From assembly GCA_030267965.1 (NCBI GenBank), contig BRYA01000283.1:1-32268 (forward strand): DNA of 32,268 bases, in the 5' to 3' direction. This document shows positions 9,259 through 20,317 of this stretch, in pieces (the stretch's first letter is position 1; each line of letters opens with the position of its first letter). Source of the stretch: Triparma columacea (lineage: Eukaryota > Sar > Bolidophyceae > Parmales > Triparmaceae). The notes under the pieces were generated by a model, which was not told where the DNA came from, ran no database searches, and was given only the letters and a program-made list of their open reading frames with translations. The position numbers and the translations under genes were made by a program.

Positions 9259-9921
9259 GGGGAGATGTTGCATGGAAAGGGGAGAGAAGGAACCAAAGCC
9301 CACCCAAGTGTACGAAGTCCATTTAAGGGAAGGAGAGCTTTTTCACGTTGAAAATAAAAATAAAACGACTTTACGGATTTCACGGCAAACTAGAACCATC
9401 ATCGGCCTCCCCTTTTCCCTGACTTACTAATTCGGAACTAGGCTTATTTGCGTCGAAACTTTAATTGTTTTGCACAAGCACGTACTTCAACATCCTTCAT
9501 CGGATAAATAATTCGCTATTCCCACATTTTGATTTTTATCCCACTTTTATTAGTCCCATTTGCCATCAACAAACAAACCAACTCATAAAAGATTTCATCA
9601 GACAGAGGTAAGCGTTGAAGGAGTTGCAAACGCTTTGGAATCACTTGTTTGTATCGACCACTGCCTCTCTCTCCCCCCGCTACTATTTCATCAAGAAAAA
9701 TAGGTTGATTTCCGCCACACGCCTCGTTCAACATCTTTGATTTCTACTCAAAATTTTGGTCGATTGAGCCCTTAGAAGTTTGTAAATATACGTATATAAG
9801 GCACAAACATCCTTCAAAACAATACTAAAGACTTATTCTCCCCTCATAGCGTGCGATATCTCACACAAATTGCCCTTCCCTTCGCCCTCGCCTTTATTGA
9901 TCATATTTATTTTGACAAAAG
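9259..9921. other. Intergenic: 3' end of the 16-helix gene and promoter of the DUF285 gene
   Basis: No supported gene. A 72-codon minus-strand frame (9516-9734) begins with ATG but has no recognisable feature. The last 150 bases are AT-rich and carry a good TATA motif. Confidence 0.55.
9793..9800 (+). promoter_or_regulatory. TATA-box candidate for the DUF285 gene
   Basis: TATATAAG lies about 120 bases upstream of the ATG at 9922, in an otherwise mixed sequence. Position and orientation fit a core promoter with a roughly 90-base 5' untranslated region; this is by motif only. Confidence 0.45.
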
Positions 9922-12900
9922 ATGAAGTCACTAGTCACTTTGCTCGCTGCTTTGCTGCTAGTTTTGGTACTCCTCGTCACCGCTGGCTACGGGACTGACA
10001 AATCGCTGAGGTCCCCTTCAAGAGGCCTACAGGACTTTGCCTTTGGCGGTAATGACATCGGCGACAGTGTCAACATTATCTTTGCTAACGGCAAGAAGAG
10101 CAACAAGGGCAAGAAGGGCAAGAAGGGCAATAAGGGCAACAAGGGCAACAAGGGCAACAAGGGCAACAAGGGCAACAAGGGCAACAAGAGCAACAAGGGT
10201 AACAAGGGCAACAAGGTCACAACTCCGCAGCCAGCTGAGAGCCCCACGCCTGCTCCAACTCGTGCACCCACTCCCGCGCTATTTCTTGAGAAGAAAGCCT
10301 GCCTCAACGATAGTACCTTCAAACCGACAGTTGCTCTCTGGTTTTCTGATCCTACCAGTGCGACAAGCGAATACGGCCCCATCTCGGACTGGTAAGTAGT
10401 TGGAAGAACGAGTAGAGAAGATGCAGATTGGGCTATGTGGTGGGCAGGCAGACAAAGTAGGACGGGGCAACGATGTATCACGGGAGGATGAACACGCGGG
10501 CCCCAGTAACAACTAACCCTTATATTCTCCTCTCCGCAATCCGCCCCCTGCGGACCCAAATTGAATCGCCGGCTGAGTAGGTGCACGAAGGATGTCACTG
10601 ACATGTCGGGAGCATTCGATGGCAAAGATGCATTCAACGAGGACATCAGCGGATGGGACGTCTCGAGTGTCACTAACATGGAAAGTATGTTCTAGTGAGT
10701 ATTGAGAGATGCTTTGGAGATGAGGTCATCGGGGTTTGCGTGTTACCTTTGCTGCATTCTATATTAAGCAATATACTCACTTCTCATTCTAACATTCACA
10801 CACGCACACGCAAATCTCATCTGGCACATCTCTACTCGGCATTGAATTCAACGCAGTGAGGCAGCTGGCTTCAACCAGGATATTGGGAGTTGGAATGTCT
10901 CCAGTGTCACTAACATGAAGCAAATGTTCCGGTGAGTATTGAGAGATGCTTTGGAGATGAGGTCTTTATGGTTTGCGTATTATCTTTGCGGCATTCTATT
11001 TTGAGTAATATACCTGCTTCTCATTCTAACATTCACACACGCAAACGCAAATCTCACCTCGCACATCTCCACTCGGCCTTGAATCAAACGCAGTGCCGCA
11101 CTTGTCTTCAACCAGGATATTGGGAGCTGGAATGTCTCGAGTGTCACTAACATGGAGTCAATGTTTATGTGAGTATGAAGAGATGCTCTGGAGTGGAGGT
11201 CTTTGTGGTTTGCGTGTTATCTTTGCTGCATTCTATTTTAAGTAATATACTCGCTTCTCATTCTAACATTCACACACACACACGAAAATCTCATCTCGCA
11301 CATCTCCACTCGGCCTTGAATCAAACGCAGTGCCGCACTTGTCTTCAACCAGAACATTGGGAGTTGGGATGTCTCGAGTGTCACTGACATGTCTGATATG
11401 TTCACGTGAGTATTGAGAGATGCTTCTTTGGAGATGAGGTCTTCGTGGTTTGCGTGTTATCTTTGCTGTATTCTACATTAAGTAATACACTCGCTTCTCA
11501 TTCTAACATTCACACACGCACACGCAAATATTATCTCGCACATCTTCACTCGGCATTGAAATAAACGCAGTTCCGCAAAGGTCTTCAACCAGGATATCGG
11601 GAGTTGGGATGTCTCGAGTGTCACTGACATGTCTGATATGTTCTTGTGAGTATTGAGAGATGCTTTGGAGTTGAGTACTTCGTGGTTTGCATGCTATCTT
11701 TGTGGCATTCTATTATAAGTAATACATTTGCCTCTCATTCTAACATTCACACACGCAAATCTAATCTCGCACAACTCCACTCGGCATTGAATTAAACGCA
11801 GTCAGGCTTATTCCTTCGACCAGAATATTGGGAGTTGGGATGTCTCGAGTGTCACTGACATGAATCTTATGTTCTAGTGAGTATTGAGATGTGCTTTGGA
11901 GATGAGGTCTTTGTGGTTTGCGTGTTATCTTTGTGGCATTCTATATTAAGTAATATACTCGCTTCTCATTCTAACATTCACACACGCACACGCAAATCTC
12001 ATCTCGCACATCTCCACTCGGCATTGAATTGAACGCAGTAACGCAGAAGTCTTCAACCAGGATATTGGGAGTTGGGATGTCTCGAGTGTCACTGACATGG
12101 AGAAGATGTTCAATTACGCAATTGCCTTTAACAAGGACGTCACAGGCTGGAACGTATGCAACGTTGGCGATTTTACTGACATGTTCGTTGGCTCCGGCCA
12201 AGCAACAACTAATCTGGAACCGGACGCTAACGGAAAATGCATTGAATGCCCTGCCGGTACCACCTCTGGCTCCGGAAAGTACGTACAGGGCCAAAACCCT
12301 TGCTGCCTCAACGATAGTGGCTTCAGAACGGCACTTGCTGCTTGGTTTTTTGATTCTACCAGTGGTGTCAGTGCGACAAGCAAATACGGCAACATCAAGG
12401 ACTGGTAAGTAGTTGGAAGAACGAGTAGAGAAGATGCAGATTGGTTTATGTGGTGGGCAGGCGGACAAAGTAGGACGGGACAATGAGGCATCACGGGAGG
12501 ATGAACAAGCGAGCCCCAGTAACAACTAACCCTCATATTCTCCTCTCCTGCGTTCCCAAATTAAATCGACGGCTGAGCAGGTGCACGAAGAAAGTCACTG
12601 ACATGTCGAGTGCATTCGCAGGAAAACCTACATTCAACGAGGACATCAGCGGATGGGACGTCTCCAGTGTCACTAACATGTATGCTATGTTCGAGTGAGT
12701 ATTGAGAGATGCTTTGGAGATGAGGTCTTTGTGGTTTGCGTGTTATCTTTGTTGCATTTATATATTAAGTAATACACTCGCTTCTCATTCTAACATTCAC
12801 ACACGCACACGCAAATCTCATCTCGCACATCTCCACTTGGCATTGATTTCATCGCAGTTACGCTAGTGCCTTCAACCAGACTATTGGGAGTTGGGATGTC

Positions 12901-13377
12901 TCGAGTGTCACTAACATGAAGCAAATGTTTTCGTGAGTATTGAGTGATGCTATGGGTAGAGGTCTTCGTGGTTTGCGTGTTATCTTTGCTGCATTTATAT
13001 ATTGAGTAATATACTCGCTTCTCATTCTAACATTCACACACGCACACGCAAATCTCATCTCGCACATCTCCACTCGGCATTGAATTAAACGCAGTATCGC
13101 ACAAGCCTTCAACCAGGATATTGGGAATTGGGATGTCTCAAGTGTCACTGACATGAGATCTATGTTCTATTTCGCAAGTGCTTTTGACAAGGACGTCACA
13201 GTCTGGAATATATGCAAAGTTGGCACTGGTAATTTAACTTCCATGTTCATTTCCTCTGGCCAACCAACAACTAATCTGGAACCCGACACTAACGGAAGAT
13301 GCATAGCTTGCCCTGCCGGTACCACCTCTGGCTCCGGAATGTACGTACAGGGCCAAAACAATTGCACCACAGAGTAG
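9922..13377 (+). CDS. Secreted BspA-like/DUF285 repeat protein (11 exons, 598 aa)
   Basis: Exons: 9922-10391, 10581-10694, 10857-10931, 11094-11168, 11331-11405, 11571-11645, 11802-11876, 12039-12404, 12581-12694, 12858-12932 and 13095-13377. All ten introns are phase 2. Residues 1-24 are a strong signal peptide ([20 protein letters not shown]). A Lys/Gly/Asn low-complexity run (about 55-93, KGN units) and a Pro/Thr linker ([11 protein letters not shown]) follow, then repeats of the form [20 protein letters not shown], the Mycoplasma/BspA-type DUF285 signature of surface proteins. Two larger blocks are visible: the exon 1 tail plus exons 2-8, and the exon 8 tail plus exons 9-11. Each opens with 'LNDS.F...W..D.TS' and ends with a Cys-containing module ([16 protein letters not shown]). 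A cell-surface or extracellular adhesion role is likely but inferred. Each 75-nt exon encodes one 25-residue repeat. Confidence 0.88.
10695..13094 (+). repeat. Tandem exon-intron units, period about 237 bp
   Basis: Units of a 75-nt exon plus a roughly 162-nt intron repeat across this span. Introns measure 162, 162, 162, 165, 156, 162, then 176 (a different type), 163 and 162 nt. Each begins GTGAGTATTGAGAGATGCTTT or close to it and ends near 'cactcggcattgaat..aacgcag'. Introns are as alike as the exons or more so, which points to recent amplification or ongoing gene conversion. Introns at 10392-10580 and 12405-12580 form a second matching pair. Confidence 0.88.
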
Positions 13378-13431
13378 GCGGACATATCGGACGAGGACAC
13401 ATTTGACGAGGAGTAAGGGGGGCAAGGGCAA

Positions 13432-13557
<126 letters not shown>

Positions 13558-14303
13558 ATCAGTCTGCTTCCCCACCTACCTCGCCACCTACATTAATGAA
13601 TGAGAGGGGGTTTGGGTGCCGGGACGCGGAAAATAGGTTGCGGGGGACGGAAAGAGAGACGTTGAAACTCTGCCAGTGCGCCTGCACGTAAAAAATTGGG
13701 AAAAACCACGAACGACGTGAAATGGGGAATGTGATTAGGAGGGGGGGATGTGAAGAGACAGACACAATGACTAGCGTGAAAGTTGTGGGTTCTCTAATCA
13801 CTGGTTTAAGTTAATAAGGGTCGTCATTAGTGATCAAACATGGTTATCAAACATTATTTTCATAACCTCCCATTCCTATCGTTCCAAGATCCTCCCAAAA
13901 AATTGCAAGTGGTGATACAATTGCGCGAAGCCAAGGGTGAAATTCTCACACGTCTAAATCGTTTTATTGTCGCACTCCTATTCCCCATCAACCCCACCAT
14001 CCCACCATCCCAAATTTTATCGTCTTACATTCATTCTTCCCTCAGCAATCTGTGAAGCAGATTTTCATGTTTTGATTGCAATTTCACTAATTGCCTAGAT
14101 TTTTCAAACATTAGCGTCGATTCGTTCTCTCCCTACTCTATTCAATTACTATATTAATCTCATCCTGTGTGATCCCCCCCCTTCCTCTTCAGATTACAAT
14201 TATATCAATAAAACCCCAAAAATCGTCCCCCCGCACCCCAAAGTTCCTGTGTAGCATCCGCATCCTCTTCCTCATTTTCCTTCTCCTTCCTCTTACCACC
14301 CAA
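13558..14303. other. Intergenic, no supported gene
   Basis: Sequence between the hexanucleotide array and the acetyltransferase. It contains only short frames without recognisable features. The last 150 bases are C/T-rich and open upstream of the ATG at 14304, probably 5' untranslated region. Confidence 0.55.
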
Positions 14304-15340
14304 ATGCACGTCCCCACCAAAGTGTTTCAAATAAGTGGCGCAGCAGCTTTAACTTCACTGCTTCATCCGCTTTGTGATCTCGTTGCCCCGACTGAGTTCG
14401 CCTCATACAAATCACCGCAGTGGAAATTTCTCCTCAGCTCTGGCTCCATCACCGTATTCGCTTTACCTTCCTCCATCCCTGGTTCTTTATCAGGTGTAGT
14501 TCTCCGCGTTAATCTCGGCCCCTCCTCTGGTTACGGTATGATGGTTGTTTCCAAGTCATCTCGTGGTCGAGGTTACGCGCGTTTGCTCCTCGAGGCTGCT
14601 ATGTCTGATGGTGAGGGCCGGAGTGTACTCGCTATGTGCTCACCGCTTGGGCAGCCGTTTTATAAGAAGCTCGGGTTTAAGGAAGTTAGTATGATTACCG
14701 GACTTAAGGGTGAGAAGCGGAGGGGTGTGAAGCGACGAGGACAAAGCCTAATAAGACATTCTCAACTAACTCCTTGCTTCGCTCGCTGCTCTTCGCAGGG
14801 AGTGTAGCTAGTGTTGAGTCTGCGTCTCTGACCGTTGCCGAGAAATCCATCTCTGCTACCGTCTCCCAATCTCCTGACGCCGCTGCGTGCGAAGCATTCG
14901 TCTCGCTCGATCGCGAATCCTCTGGTTTTGAACGCGCTGCGTGTATACGGTCTTTGCTGCTCTCCGGGAACTCTGTGTCAGCGACTGCTGTGGACGCGGA
15001 AACGGGAAAAGTTGTTGGCCAAGCCGCGCTTCGACAAGATGCTCCTGGCGAGCCTCTCATTGTTGGCCCTGTCATCGGTCTAGATAGCGCGGTGGTCCCA
15101 TTGCTCCAAGCACTCGTAACGGCTCGTCCCCAGAGTCTCACTGAGGGAGACGCGGAGGTGACGTTGATGGTCTCTGATCACCCAGACCTAGTGGCGAGGC
15201 TCATGGGGGGGTTGGGATTCAGCCAGCTCTTTGCGTACCCGGGCATGACTCTTGACGGAAAACCTGTTTATCAAAAGAGCGGCGGAGACGGCGAAAGGGG
15301 TTTGGATTGTTTGGGACTGATCCATCCAACTCTGGGTTGA
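14304..15340 (+). CDS. GNAT-family N-acetyltransferase with C-terminal second GNAT-like domain (315 aa)
   Basis: Exons 14304-14709 and 14799-15340; the 89-nt phase-1 intron (GTGAGA..CGCAG) restores LKGSVASVE. The first half holds the acetyl-CoA-binding pattern GYGMMVVSKSSRGRGYARLLLEAA (R-x-x-G-x-G/A type, RGRGYA) followed by GQPFYKKLGF, the usual beta5-alpha4 segment. The second half has a weaker repeat of the fold (VSATAVDAETGKVVGQAALR, then LMGGLGFSQLFAYPGMTLDG). This resembles two-domain proteins in which a GNAT domain is followed by a degenerate 'Acetyltransf_18'-type domain. The ATG at 14304 is the first in frame; the longer frame only has GTG. The residues just before the ATG are hydrophobic in frame but lie in likely 5' untranslated sequence. 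The substrate is unknown. Confidence 0.82.
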
Positions 15341-15470
15341 GGACGAAAATTCACGGTCCGACAAGAATGGCGACGGCTCACCGACTAGTAATACACTCTC
15401 ATTTCATTTAAAACCTAAATTTATCGTCTATACCCTATCCCGAAAACAACATTATTATAAGCAAAACTTC

Positions 15471-17403
15471 ATGCCCCCTTCAGCCATGCCTCCTCCCTTC
15501 ATAAAAAAGGCCATGAGAGTCCTCCTTTGTTTATGCCTTATTTCACGATTTGTTACGTCAGGTAGGAATATATGGAGATACGCCCCTCTTCATACACGCA
15601 TACACACATACATACGTCAAATTCAGCTCATTTTACTCCTTTCTACAAACAAACACATCGGCTAAATAAGGACCTTTGGGATTAAACTCATCACACTACA
15701 TTCACAATACAACTCACTCACCACACCCACTCTCCTTACACATACGCCACATATACAGACTGTGCTACCCCATTCCTACCTAAATCAGTCCAAAAATCAC
15801 TTCACAAATCAATCCCGACATCTCTCCATACATCACTCCCCTCAACATCTCTCCCCTCAATATCTCTCCCCTCAACATCTCTCTTAACCTTCCGTGGAGG
15901 TTCCACCACCACTACCTCTGACTCTTCCTCCTCTGACTCTTCCTCCTCCACCTCCTCCTCTGACAGCTCCTCCTCATCCTCAGATTCCTCAGAAACTTCA
16001 ATAAAATCATCTCCCCCCCCCTCCCCCCCCCGTCTCTGTAAGATAACAATAACCTCACCAATCCTCCCTCCCTCCTCCCCCCTCTCAACCCCTCTTCTTC
16101 ACTCCCTCTTCTCCTACACTCTCCCTTTAACCCTCTCAACAAGCGCACCATTATCAAGAATAAACTCACTCCTATCACGCCGTACAGGTTGTCCCGCAGG
16201 CTCCCTATGGTTGTCCGGTGGTGTAGGTAGTGCACGTGTAAAGTTACACACATCAAACACACCAACAGTTGGTGACGCTTTAAAAATATACCAACGTCTC
16301 CTCCAAAATGACGAGGACGAGGACGAAACTGACCATTCCGATGCCGACGAAGATTCCAACGAGCCAACCCTGAATATAATATACGACATCCCCCCAGTTC
16401 TCTCATCCGGTTTCTGGGCCCGTACCCCTTCGTCCCTACCCGATGATGTTGATGTTAAGGACGCGACTTTAAGGGGTGGTGTTGAGTGTATGACAACAAG
16501 TGAGGTTTGGGATGCTTGGGTCGTAACCGAAGCCGCCAGACAGGTTTGGACAAACTGGAACTCCGAGGAGGGTTTGGGGGGTGAGGTAGGGGATGATGAG
16601 AGTGGGGATGATGAAGATGAGGATGAGGTTGAGGATGTACTTCAGGAGAATCATAAGTTCGTATGCGAGAGGATACTTGAGAGATACCAGGAACTTAGGG
16701 AGGCTTACGAACCCTTCTCACCTACAGCGGGGGAAGAGGAGGAGGAGGGGGAGGGAGGAGGAGGTAGACCGAGGTCTATTGCGGAATTAAGGGAAAGGAA
16801 AATTGAAGAGGAGAGGAAGGAAGCAGTCAAGGACGGGAAGGGCGCGATAGGTGAGAGAGAGAGCTAAGGGCTGTGAGGGAGGGGGGGGGGGGGGGGGGGG
16901 GGGGNNNNNNNNNNNNNNNNNNNNNNNNNNNNNNNNNNNNNNNNNNNNNNNNNNNNNNNNNNNCCCCCCCCCCCCCCCCCCCCCCCCCCCTTTAAGGCCA
17001 AGCCTTGAAGTACAAGGTCGACGTTGACCTCGGTCCCGCCCTCTGGACCGCCGGTCTATTCCTATTCTTCGGTCTCTTCGGTGCCCAGGACCTACCCTCC
17101 AAGGTTCTCCTAGTCCTCTGCGCCCCCATGTCCGTAGCTATCAAGGTAAGGGGCTTCAAGCTTTTGCTTTATAAAGCGTTCTACGGGGCACCGAGGATGC
17201 CGGGGGTTGTTGCGAGCTTGCTGCCAGGGACGGTTAGGGAGGTTATGGAGTTTGAGGAGAGGGATGCTATGAGGGTGGTTTATGGGGGAGGGGTGGGGGA
17301 GGAGGAGGGACTTATGGGGGGGGGGAGAGAGGAGGATGGAGAGGAGGATTACGAAGAAGAGGAATATGAGGAGGAATATGAAGAGGAGACAGACGAGGAG
17401 TAA
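15471..17403 (+). CDS. Acidic membrane protein with N-terminal signal peptide (three-exon model across a sequence gap)
   Basis: Proposed exons: 15471-15561 (signal peptide, MPPPFIKKAMRVLLCLCLISRFVTS), 16269-16850 (or from 16200; both phase 1) and 16997-17403. The middle exon is acidic (DEDEDETDHSDADED, DDESGDDEDEDEVED) with a charged helix 'HKFVCERILERYQELREAY'. The last exon has one or two membrane segments (ALWTAGLFLFFGLFG and VLLVLCAPMSVAI) and a Glu/Tyr-rich tail (EEDYEEEEYEEEYEEETDEE). The second intron (16851-16996) contains the N gap, and phases agree across it (GATAG|GTGAGA to TTTAAG|GC). The first junction is the weakest: its intron would be over 600 nt, far longer than others here. 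A plastid or endomembrane location is plausible from the leader. I do not recognise the family. Confidence 0.5.
15802..16389 (-). CDS. Possible antisense gene fragment with acidic C terminus
   Basis: On the minus strand, a 3' exon 15802-16035 reads RRGGEGGGDDFIEVSEES, continues very acidic, then RDVEG/RDIEG/RDVEG repeats and a TGA. It is preceded by a good acceptor (tgttatcttacag). A matching phase-0 upstream exon ends at 16120 (AGA|GTGTAG) and reads ALPTPPDNHREPAGQPVRRD, then SEFILDNGALVERVKGR. The upstream limit is unclear: an open frame runs to an ATG at 16389 but there overlaps the plus-strand coding exon. If real, the gene lies mostly within the first intron of the plus-strand gene. Composition favours coding, but the donor is weak, and the acidic and repeated segments could be low-complexity DNA. 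Confidence 0.3.
16905..16963. other. Assembly gap (59 N) between poly-G and poly-C
   Basis: 24 consecutive G (16881-16904) lead into the gap and 27 C (16964-16990) follow it. Both sit in an intron of the acidic membrane protein gene, so the coding model is unaffected. Confidence 0.98.
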
Positions 17404-17525
17404 ATATATTGCGAAAGTGCTGTCGAAAAATTAATATCTGTTAACCCTAACTACTACAACAACCTTCATCCCCCTCCACTTCATCCTTCCTAGCACTTCG
17501 TATGCTCCCCCATCCAAAATCTCTT

Positions 17526-17852
17526 TTAGCCTTTTCTGTGGAAGTAACTGCAAGCATTCCCCGCCAGCATAGCGCTAAAAGAGCCGAACCCACCGACCCC
17601 ATGAACTACGCAACGTGCCATCCCCATGATCCACAGGTCCGAGAAAGTTGGTAAGAACGGCTCGACAGTGACGTCTTCGCGAACCCCATCGTTGAAGTCA
17701 CTAAACGCTATGTGTTGATCTTCTTCAACACCTACGTCCACCTTGACAACTCCTGGGAATTCAGATTCATATTCATCCTTGACAATAGTGGCGGTCTCGA
17801 TTCGATCGCAAGCAACGTAATCATGGGCATCGTCTACTTCCTTAATGTTCAT
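17526..17852 (-). pseudogene. Short glycosyltransferase-like C-terminal fragment (108 codons)
   Basis: The frame is protein-like throughout: acidic middle (VKVDVGVEEDQHIAFSDFND) and a C-terminal pattern PTFSDLWIMGMARCVVHGVGGFGSFSAMLAGN. That pattern recalls nucleotide-sugar-binding ends of algal glycosyltransferase-like proteins, where a hydrophobic strand, a small-residue loop (GGFGSFSA) and 'L..N' follow each other. This is a weak similarity by eye. An in-frame TAG sits just before LYAYCAMN, either a stop or the AG of an acceptor (gctttttag). No upstream exon is evident, and the MFS gene begins 105 bases away on the other strand. I therefore read it as a 5'-truncated remnant, but a genuine 108-residue protein starting at 17852 is possible. 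Confidence 0.4.
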
Positions 17853-17956
17853 CGCGCAATAGGCGTAGAGCTAAAAAAGCTCAAATAATGTAGGAAGGTT
17901 TTTTGGTGTTTTAGAGCGACATTAAATCTGAAATTTCTTTAGTCCAAAGGGGGTCT

Positions 17957-18066
17957 ATGACGATGTAAGTCGGTGGGTTTAAATCTTGCATAATATGCAA
18001 ATACGGACATTTGAGATTGTGGACGAGGGCAAGAGAAAGAGGAACTCATTCTACTCGCCCCCTCAT

Positions 18067-18103
<37 letters not shown>

Positions 18104-19624
18104 TCTCTACAGACGAGAATGGACCTCTATATGTATGTATGTATTCTACCCTGGAATCGGTCTCCTTTCAGAGTCCTTTGTGTTGTTTGGTTGGGGTATC
18201 GGAAAGATTCTTATGAGGGAAATTATGCCTTCACAGCTGTTCTCTTCTATCACTAGTTCCACCACGACTCTCATCCCTCTTGGGTTGATCGTAGGGATGA
18301 TTGGGTTTGCTCTTCTCTCTCTGATACCTGGGTTGGGGGGGAGGATGGGCCTGCTTCGTATGTCAATCTTCACAGCATTTATAATGTTCTCCGCCGTGCA
18401 ATATATGTCGCTAGCGGATGTTCCTTCGACTCCGAGAGAGGTAACGAGTGTTGGGTTGACGCTCTTCGTTTTCGCTGTGGGCGTGGGGGGTGAATATCCG
18501 ACCTCAGCCTCCATCTCTGCTTCCAAGCTTGCCAGCGCCCGGGTCGAGACCTCGTGTTTGGGCATCAGTGCTTCGTCCCGAACCGCCTACATGTTTACCC
18601 TGCAGAGGTGAGTTCGCCGACAAATCTCTCCCCCCCTTCCTCCCCTCCTTAACCCCCCTCCTCGCAGTGTTGGTATCTATCTGAATACGCTCGTCACCTG
18701 TATTGAATATAGGATCCGAGGAGGCGCTGACGACATGAGCTGGAGCTTATCCTACATCATCGGGGCGTTCTTGCTCGGCGGGGTTTTAACTTCACGAGTT
18801 CATGGTTATCTAAGGGAGCTCTACAATGACACCGTGACACACACCGTCGCCCGGGATGACGTCGAGTTTGAGTTCGTCGAATTCCAAGGAGGCGAATCGA
18901 TACCCCCCGCCCCTACCCCTGCCCCCGTCCCCACCCCTATCCCCCAGTCGAACCTCCCCACGACAATGGCCTGCTCCCTCGCCTGGTTCTTATGGGATAT
19001 CATCTTCTACTCAAACAAGCTCCACCAAGATAAATTCGTCTCAACGTTGACCACCGGGGGGTCCTTTGGTGCGAGGCTCTTCATCAGTCACAACATCGCC
19101 CTCCTTGCCTTGCTTGGATCGTTCTCGGGAGCGTGGCTTGTAGGAAGGGAGGACTTCGGGGCGAAGAAATTGCAGGTTTTGGGCGGAGCTGCAGTAGCGT
19201 TTCTGTTCCTCATCCTCTTCTGCATATCCTCCTCTGTAAGCCCCTTCTTCCAGCGTACCTCGCAATTGATATTCGTCGTGCTTTCCTTCGTAGGGCAGTG
19301 GGTGAATGTCTCAACTTTTGTGATCCCTGCTGTTTCCTTTGACGGTGACTTCCGTACCATCGGACATGGAATATCCGCGGCTTCTGGCAAAGTGGGGGCT
19401 TTGGTGGGGGTTTGGCTGATGGGTGAAGTGCTGGATGTGCGGCAAGGTGAGTTCGGTCTGGGAGAGGAGAGGGATGAAGGGGGCAATGAGAAGGGGGGGC
19501 CTTCGCTGTGAATTGTATTGTTTTGTTCGTCATCTCACCTTTCCCCGCTCCGTTTGACCCAGGTTACATGTTGTGCTGCCTTTGCTCTCTCCTCCTTTCT
19601 GCAATCACATTGGTCGCGCTGTAA
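17957..19624 (+). CDS. MFS transporter, phosphate:H+ symporter-like (four exons, 447 aa)
   Basis: Exons 17957-17964 (only ATG ACG AT), 18113-18607, 18668-19446 and 19563-19624; phases 2, 2 and 1 all match. Twelve membrane segments follow from the model, the last encoded by the small fourth exon (YMLCCLCSLLLSAITLVAL). Family marks are GVGGEYPTSASI in helix 4 (compare GIGGDYPLSA in PHT1/PHO84 transporters), LAWFLWDIIFYSNKLHQ in helix 7 and STFVIPAVSF..RTIGHGISAASGKVGALVG in helices 10-11. All belong to the PHS branch, which moves inorganic phosphate (some members other anions) with protons. The loop between helices 6 and 7 is acidic, then Pro-rich (PPAPTPAPVPTPIP). The tiny first exon is the least certain part; its strong GTAAGT donor and the polypyrimidine acceptor support it. 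The substrate is not proven by sequence. Confidence 0.8.
18074..18112 (+). repeat. CT dinucleotide tract in an intron
   Basis: (CT)n run forming the polypyrimidine tract just before the ACAG acceptor of MFS exon 2. Confidence 0.8.
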
Positions 19625-19685
19625 TGTAATAATTATTGATTTCCTACTAACAACTCTGCATTCGTTTTACGAGAAGAAACCCGTC

Positions 19686-19893
19686 TTACCCTACCCCTGT
19701 AACGCTCCCTCCTTCCTCCCCCCCTCCCCCCCAAATCCTCCACGTCCAAAGCATACCGAAAAGGGCTACGATAACTATAGGTACGACTGCAATACCCTGC
19801 ACTACCATCATTGCAAGAACCGCCGTCTTTATGTAACCTTCAGGATCGCTCGTAGGTAGCGGCGTGCGACGCGGTGGACGGGGCTTTAGATTT
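19686..19893 (-). CDS. Candidate terminal exon with one membrane helix
   Basis: After a plausible acceptor (ttaacattcctcag) the frame reads NLKPRPPRRTPLPTSDPEGY, then a single hydrophobic helix (AVLAMMVVQGIAVVPIVIVALFGMLWTW), then a Gly-rich tail and TAG. The basic, proline-rich stretch before one helix suggests a small organelle membrane protein. I could not find a start codon or upstream exon with matching phase, so this may be chance. Confidence 0.3.
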
Positions 19894-20317
19894 CTGAGGA
19901 ATGTTAAGGAGGAGAAGATATTTATCACTGGACCCAAGGGGCGGGAGGGGGAGAGAGGAGAAGAGAGGAGAAGAGAGGAGGAAGAGAGGGGGAGGGGAGT
20001 TAGCACCAATAATAACAAGAGCTAAACGGCAGGGGACAAAAGGGAAGGGTAAAAAAGGGGGCTTGGGGTTGGTGATATTCGGGCTAAAAAGTCCTTTTAA
20101 AATGTACACACGAAGTAGCACACACACGAATGATAACTAACACTTAATTGTAAACCACAAAATGAAGTCACCAATGCGTGTGTGTGTATGACGACGAGGC
20201 ATGACTTTGTGGAATTATGACTGAGCAACCCAGAAATGAGCAAGCCACAGGGGAGCAGAAAGGCCAAATTCTAATTTGAATGCAGGACATGAATAACAAA
20301 CTGTTGGGGTTAGGGTT

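Noticed and set aside
9516..9734. 72-codon minus-strand frame with ATG
   Set aside because: No recognisable motif and isolated between two genes; coding potential cannot be told from chance by eye.
9987..12536. Several long minus-strand and out-of-frame plus-strand frames across the DUF285 gene
   Set aside because: They are shadows of the repetitive exons and the Lys/Gly/Asn run (Leu-Pro-Leu repeats on the opposite strand).
10695..13094. Regularly spaced repeats resembling a CRISPR array
   Set aside because: The repeats are 75-nt coding exons with conserved introns and GT/AG borders in a eukaryotic gene; the period is about 237 bp and the spacers are not unique.
15912..16406. 164-codon minus-strand frame
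   Set aside because: Arg/Gly-rich shadow frame; the neighbouring minus-strand frame described as a possible antisense gene is far more protein-like.
17986..18216. Frame starting MHNMQIRTFEIVDEG as the N terminus of the MFS gene
   Set aside because: It reads straight into the CT tract and cannot join the transporter frame; the ATG at 17957 with a GTAAGT donor gives matching phase.
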